From Siphonodentalium dalli (lineage: Eukaryota; Mollusca; Scaphopoda; Gadilida; Siphonodentaliidae): a DNA stretch of 64,000 nucleotides. Of this stretch, positions 1 to 10,157 are shown piece by piece. Numbering within the stretch: the stretch's first letter is position 1; every line of letters begins with the position of its first letter. The notes below the pieces were generated by a model, which did not search any database, was not told where the DNA came from, and saw nothing but the letters and a program-made list of their open reading frames with translations. The DNA is taken from assembly GCA_032622095.1 (NCBI GenBank), contig CP136064.1, forward strand, positions 171,002,310 through 171,066,309. Direction: 5' to 3'. Made by a program: the position numbers and the translations under genes.

Positions 1-392
1 CATCCGATATATGTGCCCAACGTCATCCGGCGTACGGTGGTCTCCATGACATCCGGAATACGCCATAACAGACCCCGCATCCGGCGTACGAAAAGGGGGG
101 TCGTCACCCTCATATCTCATCAATGAAAAATATATTCATTAAAATTTATTTGTACAAATTGTAGTCCCGGAACGAGGTTACAGTGGTATTAATGAAGAAG
201 CCATGTGATGTAGGTCTCTGTTCAACGAAACATGCTATAATTATGGCAAGCGTTAAAATTAGACGAGAATCAGCGAATCAATTCTCATAATGATTCTCTC
301 GAAAATCTTCAGTGTTTTATGACTTAATTTTTTTTAAATGCATTTATTCAAATTCAATGAAGCATGCTACATACATGACTATTATAATTCAG
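1..392. other. Non-coding sequence, start of window
   Basis: The first 110 bases carry imperfect repeats of a CATCCGG/GCGTACG motif. The rest is AT-rich. I see no coding sequence or recognisable element. Confidence 0.4.
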
Positions 393-542
393 TTATTGTG
401 GTGGATTGACGGTAACATGGTGTGACATTGACGGCTTGGAGTTTAGCCTGTTTAGGTTCAACTGAGTCGCAAAGCGACGAGGTTGAACATACGCTCCAAG
501 CCGTCAATGTCACACCATGTTACCGTCAATCCACCACAATAA
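393..542. repeat. Perfect 49-bp inverted repeat (hairpin element)
   Basis: Bases 393-441 are the reverse complement of 494-542, with a 52-bp loop. The loop has its own smaller inverted repeats (GTTCAAC/GTTGAAC and GTCGC/GCGAC), so the unit can fold as a nested hairpin. The perfect arms suggest a young foldback or MITE-type insertion. I did not identify the family. Confidence 0.8.
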
Positions 543-1800
543 CGTATATGTTCTGCGCACAGTCCTGGTCATTCTTAGAAATTTAACATTTAGTCCGAAG
601 AATGATCACCAGAAAATGTCAAAATCTCCTATCGATCTCGCCATAACGTTGTTCAACGTAAATGATGTCATGAAAAAAGCAGGCCAGCGAGAGACGATGA
701 AACGGTTGTCTTGGTTTCCCTTATGTTGACGGCTCGAGGCGTTAACATGGGATATGTTGCACGGCTCCCTGACCAATCAACGACGCGGTTTCTTACTAGA
801 GGCGGAACATATAAAATTTAATTGGACAAATAATCGTTAATACATGTAATTGTAGTGGCCATTAAGTTCTTATTTTTTCTCAGTATTTCTTCTAGTCAAT
901 ATTGAAGCCAATAAGCATATACCAGCAGTCCCGTACATGGCTACATACAAAAACATAAAACATTTGCATGTCAGCAGTACTGGTATAGAATTATCTATCA
1001 TTGCGCCCACAATTTGACCATGTCCTGGGACAGATCTTAAAATACGACAGGCAGCATCTCAGGCCAATCGGTAGAAGACGACCCGTGATATACAACATAT
1101 TTGCCAAAGGTTATCAAGGCGCTATTTTTACTGATACAATGTGTAGAATTATTATAAGACAAATATAGTTTCAATGGCATCCGTACCAAAGCTAAATTCC
1201 ACCATTTGCCGGCTTTCTTTATATCGTTATCAGTGTCAGATGATGATATTTTCCTGCATAAGTTTGTCACCCGCAATTTTGTACCAGCTCAGTCGACTCT
1301 AAAGGGGCATGTCATAACCAATACAGAGCATTCCATATACTAGTATGCTTAGTTCAAATATGTATGAAAATTGGTACATATATGTTCACATGACCAGGGG
1401 AATATCATGGGATAGGCACCTCTGACCTCAGATGACTACTTAAAGGGGGACTAATAAATTGCATGATCAATAAAGAGCAATTGACGCGTTAGATTAGATT
1501 TCAAATTTTCCTTTAATATTAATATTAATAACCAGGTTTTATATTATTAACCAATTACTTGCTCTAACACGCTTGGTATAATATTACCCCAGTCATTTGT
1601 ACAAACCAACCAATGAACTGGCTGGCTGCAGCCATTGCAGGCACTGCTCTAGTTTGATCAGAACATGCTCTGATACTCATCAGCATGACAAGCTGACTGG
1701 TACTCTTTTAATGCATGAGTGATGCTAAGCTGACACAGTACGGGCGACTTTTCTCAAGGGTCACAATTTTGCGCGGGTTTTGAAATAGCGAGCAAGCCGA
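543..1800. other. No recognisable gene
   Basis: AT-rich intergenic sequence. The short open frames here lack splice context, homology or codon bias that I can recognise. Confidence 0.4.
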
Positions 1801-1860
1801 CAATTGCATGTCGCTCAAAGCCGCCAAGCCATTGCTAAAAGGGAGAAAACTTAACAAAAG

Positions 1861-1990
1861 CTCTTGGGCTTGTTGTTTAATCCCTTTTCCAATCCATCAA
1901 TCATTTATCCTATTCTATTTTTATTGTCAACACTTTGTCAAATGTATATATGTTATTATGATTGGAATAAATATGTTTACACTAAGTGGA
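1861..1990 (+). mobile_element. LINE-like 3' tail fragment
   Basis: This stretch contains GGGCTTGTTGTTTAATCC and ends with a GAATAAATATGTTTACACTAA-like tail. The same two landmarks occur at the 3' end of the retrotransposon fragment at 7391-8238 and, reversed, at 5452-5990. It is best read as a 5'-truncated retrotransposon copy that retains only 3' untranslated sequence. Confidence 0.5.
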
Positions 1991-2111
1991 GACTCAATGA
2001 CCAGCAACAGCCTGCGAACCTATATCAATGTGTTTACAGCGTATACAAGTTTGATGCGCTAACCAACTGAGCTCTTTGTTAGTAAATAGTATGGTTATAA
2101 ATACCGAAGCT

Positions 2112-2168
2112 GTGTAAATAAAAATATATATGGTACTTCGCTTCACTCCTCTCTTTCATTTTGGCTAA
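2112..2168. repeat. Dispersed repeat copy (pair with 6488-6535)
   Basis: A stretch reading TATATGGTACTTCGCTTCAC and continuing to CATTTTGGCTAATGTAT recurs almost unchanged at about 6,488-6,535. It marks two copies of one unnamed repeat. Confidence 0.5.
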
Positions 2169-2186
2169 TGTATACGTAATACGTGT

Positions 2187-2216
2187 ACACAGAACGACAC
2201 AATGTGTAAATGGGTT
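2187..2216. repeat. Left half of a widely spaced 30-bp inverted repeat
   Basis: Bases 2187-2216 are the reverse complement of 5237-5266 with one mismatch. The halves flank the element at 2217-5157 closely, which suggests that the element inserted into an older palindromic repeat. Confidence 0.7.
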
Positions 2217-3307
2217 TTTAGCTCACCTGAGACGAAGTCTCCGGTGGAGCTATAGTCATCACTCCCCGTCCGTCGTCCGTCCGTCCGTCCGTCAAGAAAA
2301 TGATCTTCTCCGCCAAAACTGTAAGACGGAATGGGTTCATATTTGGTGTGGATGTTCCCTAGGTGAATCATATTAATATTTGTTCAAATGAGGTCATCAG
2401 GTCAATTATTTGAGAAAGCAGGGCCACAACTCTTTCCCTCCATAGTAATTCTTTTAAACATCTTCTCAAATACCATCAGGCCAAATGGGTTCATATTTGG
2501 TATGAAGGATCCTTGGTTGACTGGGGTTCAGATTTGTTCAAATGAGGTCACTGGGTGAAATGTGGGTGGGGCCAGGGACATAACTGAAAAAAAAATTCAG
2601 ATTAAACTTTTTAACCAAAACAGAAAAGAATAGAAAAGAAATGATATATTAAAAAATAAAAGAATATTTAAAAAAACTGGAATTGTTTATTTTATTAAAA
2701 TATTTTAAAAAAAATTAAAAAATTGTATTTAACTCCATGGTCAATTATATATATATATTGTTTAACATTTTTTGAAAATTGAAAAACTAATGCCATTACA
2801 TTTCTGAAGGTTGTGCCCCCTGGCCCTTCACTCAAGTGCACTGATTCTGCCACCTGGCCTGGTCCCAAAAATAAAATTTACTCAAATTCTTGACAGAATC
2901 ATTAATAAGAAGCAGTTACTTTGGCTGTAACTGTATGTGCTGGGTATGCCTACGCAATCATGTCAAATGAAATCTTGACATTTTTATAAACATTCCTTGC
3001 AGATCTGCTAGAAGTCATTAATTCCCAATCTATCATATCATGTATTGTTCAAATCAGGACAAATAATAGCATGTCTGTCATTTGCAGAATGAGGTCTCCA
3101 GAGGGTGAATTTAGTGATACTATCCCGCACAGCGGCCTAGCATCACCAAATTCACCCTCTGGAGACCTCATTCTGCTTAGGCCTCATCTTCTGGGAAGTA
3201 TCTATTGTATCAACGTTGTTAGTTTCATTTCCCTTCTAGGAAGTTTCCATATCCCCTAATTTGCAGAAGATAAATTCATAATTGAGGTGCCCAATGGGTG
3301 AACACCA

Positions 3308-3322
3308 CCGACTTCAACTGGG
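3308..3322. repeat. Target-site duplication of the SINE (left copy)
   Basis: CCGACTTCAACTGGG here is repeated exactly at 3635-3649 on the other side of the SINE. Confidence 0.88.
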
Positions 3323-3634
3323 TATTATTGATTGATTGATTGGGGTTTTATGTCGCTTTAGCCACTAAGGCCATATCACGACATTGCCAGATTTTAATGG
3401 TGGAGGAAATCCGCACACTTATGGCTAATCTAACAGTGATTTCAATGGCTGATAAACTCGTCGACCATGTGCGGCAAACCACCGGCCATCGGCAAGTAAC
3501 TGGCAACTTTCCCAGATAACGATTTCGAGTTACAAAGTCCACGATGGAAACATGTGGATTTGAACCCTTATCGCCAGCGCTGGAAGGCGAAACGGCTTGG
3601 AGTTGTAGCCCTAACCGATTGAGCCACCGAGGCC
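3323..3634 (-). mobile_element. tRNA-derived SINE with perfect 15-bp target duplication
   Basis: Read on the minus strand from 3634, the element opens with a tRNA-like head. There is a pol III A box (GTGGCTCAATCGGTTAG, at about 3611-3627) and a B box (GGTTCAAATCC, 3556-3566) about 50 bases downstream. A ~200-bp body follows, ending in GCGACATAAAACCCC plus an ATTG/CAAT simple tail, a 3' style common in molluscan SINEs. It is flanked by direct repeats CCGACTTCAACTGGG at 3308-3322 and 3635-3649. The perfect duplication proves a retrotransposition-type insertion and fixes both ends. A 98-codon open frame across it is incidental. Confidence 0.88.
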
Positions 3635-3799
3635 CCGACTTCAACTGGGGAACTTCAATCTTACCCTAGGTCTGCCATAGCAGTTGAAGGCCTTAGCAGA
3701 ATGACGTCCCCAGAGGGTGAATTTAGTGATGCTAGCCCACTGTGTGGGATAGCGTCACTAAATTCACGCTCTGAGGACCTCATTCTGCAAATGACAGAC

Positions 3800-4570
3800 A
3801 CACTATTACACTATTTCAAGGCTTGATTGTATAATACATTGTGTTGCTTGAGGCCAGGCATGCACAATGTAGGAACAGACATGCTTTTAGTGATGCTATC
3901 CCACACAGTGGGCTAGCATCACCAAATTCACCATCTGAAGACCTCATTCTGCTTAGGCCTCATCTTCTGGGAAGTATCTATAGTAGCAAATTTACATTGT
4001 TGTTAGTTAAATTTCCCTTCTAGGAAGTTTCCATATGCCCTAATTTGCAGAAGATAAAATTCATAATTGAGGTGCCCAATGGGTGAACACCACTGACTTC
4101 AACTGGGAACTTCAATCTTATCCTAGGTGTGCCATAGCAGTTGAGGGCCTTAGCAGAATGAGGTCCCCAGAGTGTGAATTTAGTGATGCTAGCCCACTGT
4201 GCGGGATAGCATCACTAAATTCACCCTCTGAGGACCTCATTCTGCAAATGACAGACACACTATTACACTATTTCAAGGATTGATTGTATAATACATTGTG
4301 TTGCTTGAGGCCAGGCATGCACAATGTAGGAACAGACATGCTTTTAGTGATGCTATCCCACACAGTGGGCTAGCATCACCAAATTCACCATCTGACGGCC
4401 TCATATTCTGGGAAGTATCTATAGTAGCAAATTTACATTGTTGTTAGTTAAATTTCCCTTCTAGGAAGTTTCCATATCCCCTAATTTGCAGAAGATAAAA
4501 TTCATAATTGAGGTGCCCAATGGGTGAACATCACCAACTTCAACTGGGGAACTTCAATCTTATTTTAGGT
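3800..4570. repeat. ~457-bp tandem duplication of hairpin-element sequence
   Basis: The landmark starting CACACTATTACACTATTTC occurs at about 3799 and 4256, and the sequence AGAAGATAAAATTCATAATTG recurs at about 4047 and 4490. Two successive copies therefore follow the element at 3072-3800. The full palindrome is present at 4153-4245, and shortened versions at 3882-3953 and about 4341-4400. Confidence 0.65.
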
Positions 4571-5164
4571 TCTTAAAACGTCTTCTCAAGAGAGGTTGGA
4601 CTATTTAGCTTACATATAGTATGGAGGAATCAGGAGGATCCTTTCGTGACTGAGATTCTGATTTGTTAAAATGAGGTCAACCTGTCAATAAATGGCGGGC
4701 TATGGGGAGTTAACACTTTTGTGTCTAATAAAATCATTGAAATACCAAATTCATTAAAACATCTACCTTGGAACCATCTGACTGATTAGTCTGACATATA
4801 TGTATTGTGTTTTGGGTCCATGGATAATTTGGCTTCAACCATGTCTAAATGGTTTTAGAAAAAGGCGCTTGTGAGATTGTAAATTTCCAACAATTGAGAA
4901 AGTTTGAGGTGTCGGTTGTGAAATTCCAACCTAAGACTTGGGAGTCTGGAGCCCGGTCAGGAGGGGACTTGTTGAGCTGGAGGAGGGGGGTGATCAGTAG
5001 TGTACAGTTGGTAATTTCAAGGTGGATTTTCACCAATCTACATACTTGAAGTCTCTCTAGCCACATATCCTGTTTAAATCTACTTATTTTAAAGTGATTA
5101 TGAAAAGTGCTGACTGTTGTGGTCTCCAGCGACCCCACAGTCATTGACTGTCTTGTTTGAGTGA

Positions 5165-5216
5165 TGTCGCGGAAGGATAAAACGACAAGCGCCTCGAGTT
5201 ATATCCTTCCGCGACA
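5165..5216. repeat. 15-bp perfect inverted repeat
   Basis: TGTCGCGGAAGGATA at 5165-5179 pairs with 5202-5216. It lies immediately outside the Helentron-like element and inside the 30-bp repeat at 5237-5266. Confidence 0.6.
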
Positions 5217-5451
5217 GCACGAGTGCCATATCGACAAACCCATTTACACACTGTGTCGTTCTGTGTTTATTACACGCTTGTGTCCTAGAATCCGTGCATT
5301 AAAAATACAGGATTAGGTTTACTTAGGCTCATACAGGGCGTGTTTGTCATGTGTGATGATTCTTTTATTGAAATAGTTTCAGTTTGGTTTAAACAATATT
5401 TTATTTGAACTTAACAGAACAGAATTACAAACAATAAATACATGACATATA

Positions 5452-5731
5452 ATTTTGGTGTAAACAATATTTATTTCAAAAAATCAAACATAACATAGAC
5501 ACAATATACATGTAGAAATATATAGATTTATGAAGAGGATTGGACAACAAGCAAAATGCTTTTTTAAAGTCCTCTCCTCGTGGAATAAATGTTACCTCAA
5601 GTGACAAAAAATATCACTTGGGGTAAAGCAGACGGGATATATAGTTTTGATTGATTGGAATATTATTTAGGATTGAGATATGGTATAACATTGTAATACG
5701 TAAGTTAAGGGTGAGAAAGGGAATGAAATAG

Positions 5732-5777
<46 letters not shown>

Positions 5778-5990
5778 GGAAAGTGTGAAAGAGAGAGAGG
5801 TTTGACACAACATACATTCGATACAAGAAAACACAAAAAACATCCGTTCAGTGTTCAAAAATGGATTGGGCAACGAGCTTGGGGGCTTTTGTTAAGTCCT
5901 ATCCTCAGAAAATAAATGTTATTCCAATAGATACCATTGGGGTATAGCAGACGGTTTAATTCCGTATGGTCCGAATAATAAAGTTTAGAT
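5452..5990 (-). mobile_element. LINE-like 3' ends, reverse orientation, two partial copies
   Basis: Reading the minus strand, GCTTGTTGTCCAATCC is followed by an A/T-rich 3' tail ending in a TATTGTTTACACC motif. This matches the plus-strand 3' tails at 1861-1990 and 7391-8238. A second partial copy of the same 3' untranslated region lies at about 5,856-5,960, so two copies sit in tandem around the GA microsatellite. Confidence 0.5.
5733..5772. repeat. (GA)n microsatellite
   Basis: An almost uninterrupted run of about 19 GA dinucleotides. The apparent coding of alternating Arg-Glu or Ser-Leu is an artefact of the repeat. Confidence 0.9.
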
Positions 5991-5999
5991 GAAGGGATA

Positions 6000-6480
6000 G
6001 GAAAGAGAAAGGGAGTGCAGGTAGCGGTTGGAAAGGGATAGGTGAACTTACAATTAACAGCAGGATAAGATATGTCATAGAGAAATAAGAGAGGGTTGTA
6101 TCATGTTAAAATTGATCCCCATTTATTGTCACAAGCCAATGAAGAATCTGAATTCAAAACAAATTTGATCACGCTACGACCCAATTGGAGGGAATTTGAA
6201 AACGGCGGGTTATCATAATTATTTACATTCCATTAATGAGCTGTTTAGTTAATGTATTTAATAAATATTTAATAAGTGACGAAGTGTGTATGTACCATAA
6301 CTAATTATTCAATTATAGAGGGCGAAGTGCCATGGCTAAAAAAAAGTATCAGTTTCATGGTTGAGGCCAACGTTATGTACGTCACTTTACGTCAACGAGA
6401 TGCGTATGGAAAGTACGTTCCATACAGATTCATTAATATTGAACAGCAATAACACTGTACTTCTAGGAATAATCATGTAA
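6000..6480. other. No recognisable gene
   Basis: AT-rich sequence without a recognisable element or coding segment. Confidence 0.35.
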
Positions 6481-6702
6481 TAAAAATATATATGGTACTT
6501 CGCTTCACTCCCCTCTTTCATTTTGGCTAATGTATGGTATACAATACCAGCTAACTTGACAAACTGTCTTCCTTCCTGCACTCTTTCCCTCTTCCCTCTT
6601 CTGGAACCAGGGGGTGGGGAGAAAATTATTGTTCCGACACATATGCTAGGGGTGGTGGGTGTCAAAATAAGCCCAAAGCAATTTTTTCCATGACACCTTT
6701 TA

Positions 6703-8698
6703 TTAGCTCAACTTACTTTGTAAGTTTGAGCTATTGCCATGGGTTGTCGTCCGTGTGTTTGTGTGTCAGTGTGTCCGTCAACAATTTCCTTTGGCGCGGG
6801 CTACAGGTCGTACCTTTGGTCTGATCTTTATGAAATTTGTCATGAATGTTGACATTGACATGTAGATGGGAACGAGTCATTTTGGAGTCATTCGGCCAAA
6901 AAACATGGCCGCTGGAGGCCATCTTTGATTTCAAAATTGAATCCATTGGCGCGGTCTACCGGTCGTACTGTTCGTCTGATCATCATGAAATTTGTTATGG
7001 ATGTTAATATTTACATGTAGATCGGAACGAGTGATTTTGGGGTCGTTCGGCCAAAAAACATGGCCGCCAGCCAGCCATCTTGGATTTTACTCTTTGCATG
7101 ACCAAATCCTTTGGCGCGGGCTACAGGTCGTAGCTATGGTCGGAACTTCATGAAATTTGCCATGGATGTTAAGAATGACATGTAGATGGGAACGAGTCAT
7201 TTTGGGGTCGTTCGACCAAAAAAGATGGCCGCCAGCAGCCATCTTGGATTTTACTCTTTGCATGACTAAATCCTTTGGCGCGCGCTACAGGTCGTAGCTT
7301 TGGTCGGATCTTCATAAAATTTGTCATGGATGTTAACAATGACATGTAGACGGGAACGAGTCATTTTGGGGTCATTTGGCCAAAAAACATTGCCCCTTCT
7401 GTTTATGTGGGGAATTTGAGACAACTTACCACTATCTCTTTGAATGTACATTTGATCAAGAGCCCAGAAGAGAACTATATGACTCCCTACCAAATGTTGC
7501 CTTATCTGAGAATACACTAATGCAGGGGTCAAGGGAGCTTAGTCTTCGCGAAAACAAACAAATATGTAATGCAGTACAGACATATATTATGAAAACAAAA
7601 AGATTTCCATGATCTGTATGGGTAACAAATTGCTTTGGATTCCGGCCGCGTTATGCGGCAGCACGATGTTCCCCATTATATATGTAGTACTAAATGTCTT
7701 CCGATAACGATTATTTTGTAAGTTACTTACTTGTCACTATCCTGTATATACGTGAAATGATTCTACATGAAGAATGCAGCGATATTCACAGTGAACCCCA
7801 TTGAAATAGGAATTGGCCATTGCGATTGACCCCCTCCCATGGAGCCTGACGCATGCATATTACTACGAGCATAATTTTCATCACGCAGCAACTATATTAT
7901 TGAAAACTCTGCCCCCTCCACTTTCTCACTCTCTCTCATTCTCTCTCCCTTTCTCTCTCTCTCAACTCTCTCTGCCTCCTGCTATCCCTAACACTATATT
8001 CCCGCTGTTTCCATCCCCAACTCAAACTTAGTTACTTCTCCTTTAAAAAACATTATTTATATCCTTTCCCGTCTGATCGATACCCCTCCCTCAGAGGAGA
8101 ATACTTCATATAAGCCCTCGGGCTTGTTGTCTGATCCTCATTTCCATACATTATCTCTTATATGTTATATATTTATGTCATTTGTGTATTATGTGTATTA
8201 TGTTTGGATTTGGAAATAAAAATATGTTTACACTAAATTAAATCCATTGGTGCGGGCTACAGGTCATACTATTCGACTGATAATCATGAAATTTGTCATG
8301 GATGTTAATATTGAAATGTAGATGGGAACGAGTCATTTTGGGGTTGTTCGGCCAAAAAACATGGCCGCCAGCAGCCATCTTGGATTTTACTCGTTACATG
8401 ACTAAATCCTTTGACGCGGGCTGCAGGTCGTAGCTTGAGTCGGAGCTTCATGAAATTTGTCATGGATGTTAACAATGACATGTAGATGGGAACGAGTCAT
8501 TTTGAGGTCATTCAGCCAAAAATCATGGCCACCAGCAGCCATCTTGGATTTTACTCTTTGCATGACGAAATCCTTTGGCACAGCTACATGTAGGTTAGAC
8601 ATTTCAATTAGCACCTTTCCTATTCCTCCATTTACTGTCAACCATTAAATTATTCCCTTACCTAAGTTGAGCTACAGTGTCATTGACACTTTCATTGG
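6703..8698 (+). mobile_element. Helentron-like element (AGCTCAACTT type), split by a LINE
   Basis: The 5' hairpin lies at 6705-6732 (AGCTCAACTTAC pairing with GTAAGTTTGAGCT) and is followed by a GTGTGT/CCGT-rich stretch. Core units of about 165 bp then repeat these landmarks: GGCGCGGGCTACAGGTCGTA, ATGAAATTTGTCATGG, GGGAACGAGTCATTTTGGGG and CAGCCATCTTGGATTTTAC. The 3' end shows AAGTTGAGCTA, the complement of the 5' terminal bases, and then the hairpin AGTGTCATTGACACT at 8676-8690. The element is interrupted at 7390/7391 by a retrotransposon fragment ending near 8238. It encodes no protein. Confidence 0.7.
7391..8238 (+). pseudogene. 5'-truncated LINE: reverse-transcriptase C-terminus and 3' UTR
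   Basis: An open frame from about 7391 to 7612 reads CPFC, then ETTYHYLFEC. This is the C-x2-C...H-x4-C cluster typical of the extreme C-terminus of non-LTR retrotransposon reverse-transcriptase proteins. Only about 70 residues survive, and the polymerase domain is absent. A ~600-bp untranslated region follows. It includes a CT-rich stretch (7920-7980), the GGGCTTGTTGTCTGATCC landmark and a tail ending AAATATGTTTACACTAA. The left junction falls in the middle of a Helentron-like core unit, which resumes after 8238. This fits a dead-on-arrival insertion by target-primed reverse transcription. The clade was not determined. Confidence 0.68.
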
Positions 8699-8736
8699 AT
8701 TTTTACTAGTTTGTACTGCTTTGTAACACTAAGAAA

Positions 8737-9224
8737 TTAATGAAAGTCAATGACACTGTAGCTCAACTTGGAAAGGGAATAATTTAATGTATTACAGTCA
8801 ATGGAGCGATTAGGACTGTGGAAAGTTGAATGTCTAATACGACGTGTAGCCCGTGCTAAAGGATGTAGTCATACAAAGAGTAAACTCCAAGATGGCTGCT
8901 GGCGGCCATGTTTTTTGGCCGAATGACCCCAAAATGACTCGTTCCCAATTACATGTCATTATTAACATTCATGACAAATTTTACGATGATCAGACTAAAT
9001 TAAGGTACGACATGTAGCCCGTGCTAAAGGATTTAGTCATACAAAGAGTAAAATAAAATAATTCTGGTCTAAATGTTGATGTCGACAGCTATGACAAATT
9101 TCATAATGATCCGACCAAAGGTACGACCTGTAGCCTGTATTGTTGATGCCTTACGTACACACGCACACACGGACGACAAAGCCATGGCAATAGCTCAAAC
9201 TTTACAAAGTAAAGTTGAGCTAAT
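8737..9224 (-). mobile_element. Short Helentron-like element, reverse orientation
   Basis: The minus-strand 5' hairpin is at 9192-9221 (AGCTCAACTTTACTTTG pairing with its complement). The 3' hairpin is at 8745-8757 next to AAGTTGAGCTAC. The core holds about two to three units with the same landmarks as 6703-8698. It faces that element tail to tail, so 8660-8790 forms a large inverted repeat. Confidence 0.65.
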
Positions 9225-9329
9225 AATAAGGAACTGCAGCAACACTAAACATGCCAGGGCCATGGATGTTTGTTGTGCCTCTTTAGGACAAGGGAAAGTA
9301 TTCTTAATGCAGCTGAATTGCCCATGCAG

Positions 9330-9375
9330 TATGCCTATGTTATATGTTTGATTTTTTAAAATAAATATTGTTTAC
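9330..9375 (+). mobile_element. LINE-like 3' tail fragment
   Basis: A GTTATATGTTTGATTT stretch followed by AATAAATATTGTTTACACC matches the terminal bases of the LINE fragments at 1861-1990 and 7391-8238. Confidence 0.35.
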
Positions 9376-10157
9376 ACCAAATAAGGATAACTTTAAAGAA
9401 ATAAATTTAATGCAAAATCTGGTCAAACGTGAACATTAAACACTGATGTATACACTGATGTATAAAGAAAAAAACATGTAACATACCTAGACTTGTGAGT
9501 GGATAACACAATTATCTCATATGTGACAAAAGAGATAGAAAATGGTAATAATTCACAATCTCATGATTCAATTGGAATCAATTGTAACATTAACTTTCTT
9601 TGATTTCCCATTTGTGCTTCTGGGTGCTCTAGTGCATTGCTATACGTGCGATAAACATTTTTTAGTAATATCTAATGAGTCTGGGTGGCACATAGCATAT
9701 AATAATTTAACCTAACTGATATAATACAATCACCTATTTGGTGTAAACAATATCACCTATTTGGTGTAAAACAAAATCTCCTATATGATATAGAGCAATA
9801 TCAACTACATGGTGTATAGACATACTATCTTGATAAATTTCCATAACAAAGTAACAAAACTAGAAAGGTCTCTAAAAAGGACTACCACACACATTTTGGC
9901 ACTAAAACAGTGACTATTAATTATGATTAACCGTGCATGCTGTGTCAGTGACCGGTTACCCACTCAGACATAGCTGGTATTTTTTCGTATCTCACATGTT
10001 ATCCCCATCTGCTAAATTTACCATATATGGTATTTATTCCAGTAACTTTCTTATTCCAAGGAAAAGACTTAATAACAGCCTTGTTTGGATCATGCTACTA
10101 ACTGTCCACTGTTTTGCACTTATATAATTTTGTTGCATATTATTCTGGTTTATTGTT
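9376..10157. other. No recognisable gene; short CACCTATTTGGTGT repeats
   Basis: AT-rich spacer before the satellite. Around 9,730-9,820 a motif like CACCTATTTGGTGTAAAC repeats three to four times with variation. Confidence 0.4.

Larger units (their letters stand above)
3072..3800. mobile_element. Element with hairpin-forming terminal inverted repeats
   Basis: The outer ends are TGTCTGTCATTT (3072-3083) and its complement (3789-3800). Just inside each end lies a ~93-bp palindrome: 3084-3176 and 3696-3788. Each runs from GCAGAATGAGGTC to its reverse complement, with GGTGAATTTAGTGATGCTA inside. Each terminal repeat is therefore itself a hairpin. The interior holds an inserted SINE (3323-3634). 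Related hairpins occur at 3882-3953, 4153-4245, 4341-4400 and 62137-62331. No coding capacity is visible, so mobilisation in trans is assumed. Confidence 0.65.
2217..5157 (+). mobile_element. Helentron-like non-autonomous element (AGCTCACCTGAG type)
   Basis: The 5' end is a hairpin at 2220-2251 (AGCTCACCTGAGAC pairing with GTCTCCGGTGGAGCT). A CCGT microsatellite follows near 2270-2293, then core sequence with the GGTTCATATTTGG and GCCACAACTC landmarks. The 3' end has a short hairpin at 5137-5151 (ACAGTC-ATT-GACTGT). The same two ends bound a related copy at 46709-48857. A 5' hairpin, microsatellite, tandem core and 3' hairpin are the known layout of Helentron-associated and bivalve pearl repeats; the assignment is by architecture only. 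No Rep/helicase coding is present. The interior is interrupted by the 3072-4560 repeat complex. Confidence 0.6.

Noticed and set aside
3556-3634. tRNA gene
   Set aside because: A and B boxes are present, but the sequence cannot form a complete cloverleaf with acceptor stem and continues into a SINE body with a target duplication.
5614-5915. Ser-Leu or Arg-Glu repeat proteins
   Set aside because: They arise from translation of the GA microsatellite.
7376-7612. Stand-alone gene for a small Cys-rich protein
   Set aside because: The Cys/His cluster is the C-terminal tail of a LINE reverse transcriptase, and the first residues come from the interrupted Helentron-like repeat.
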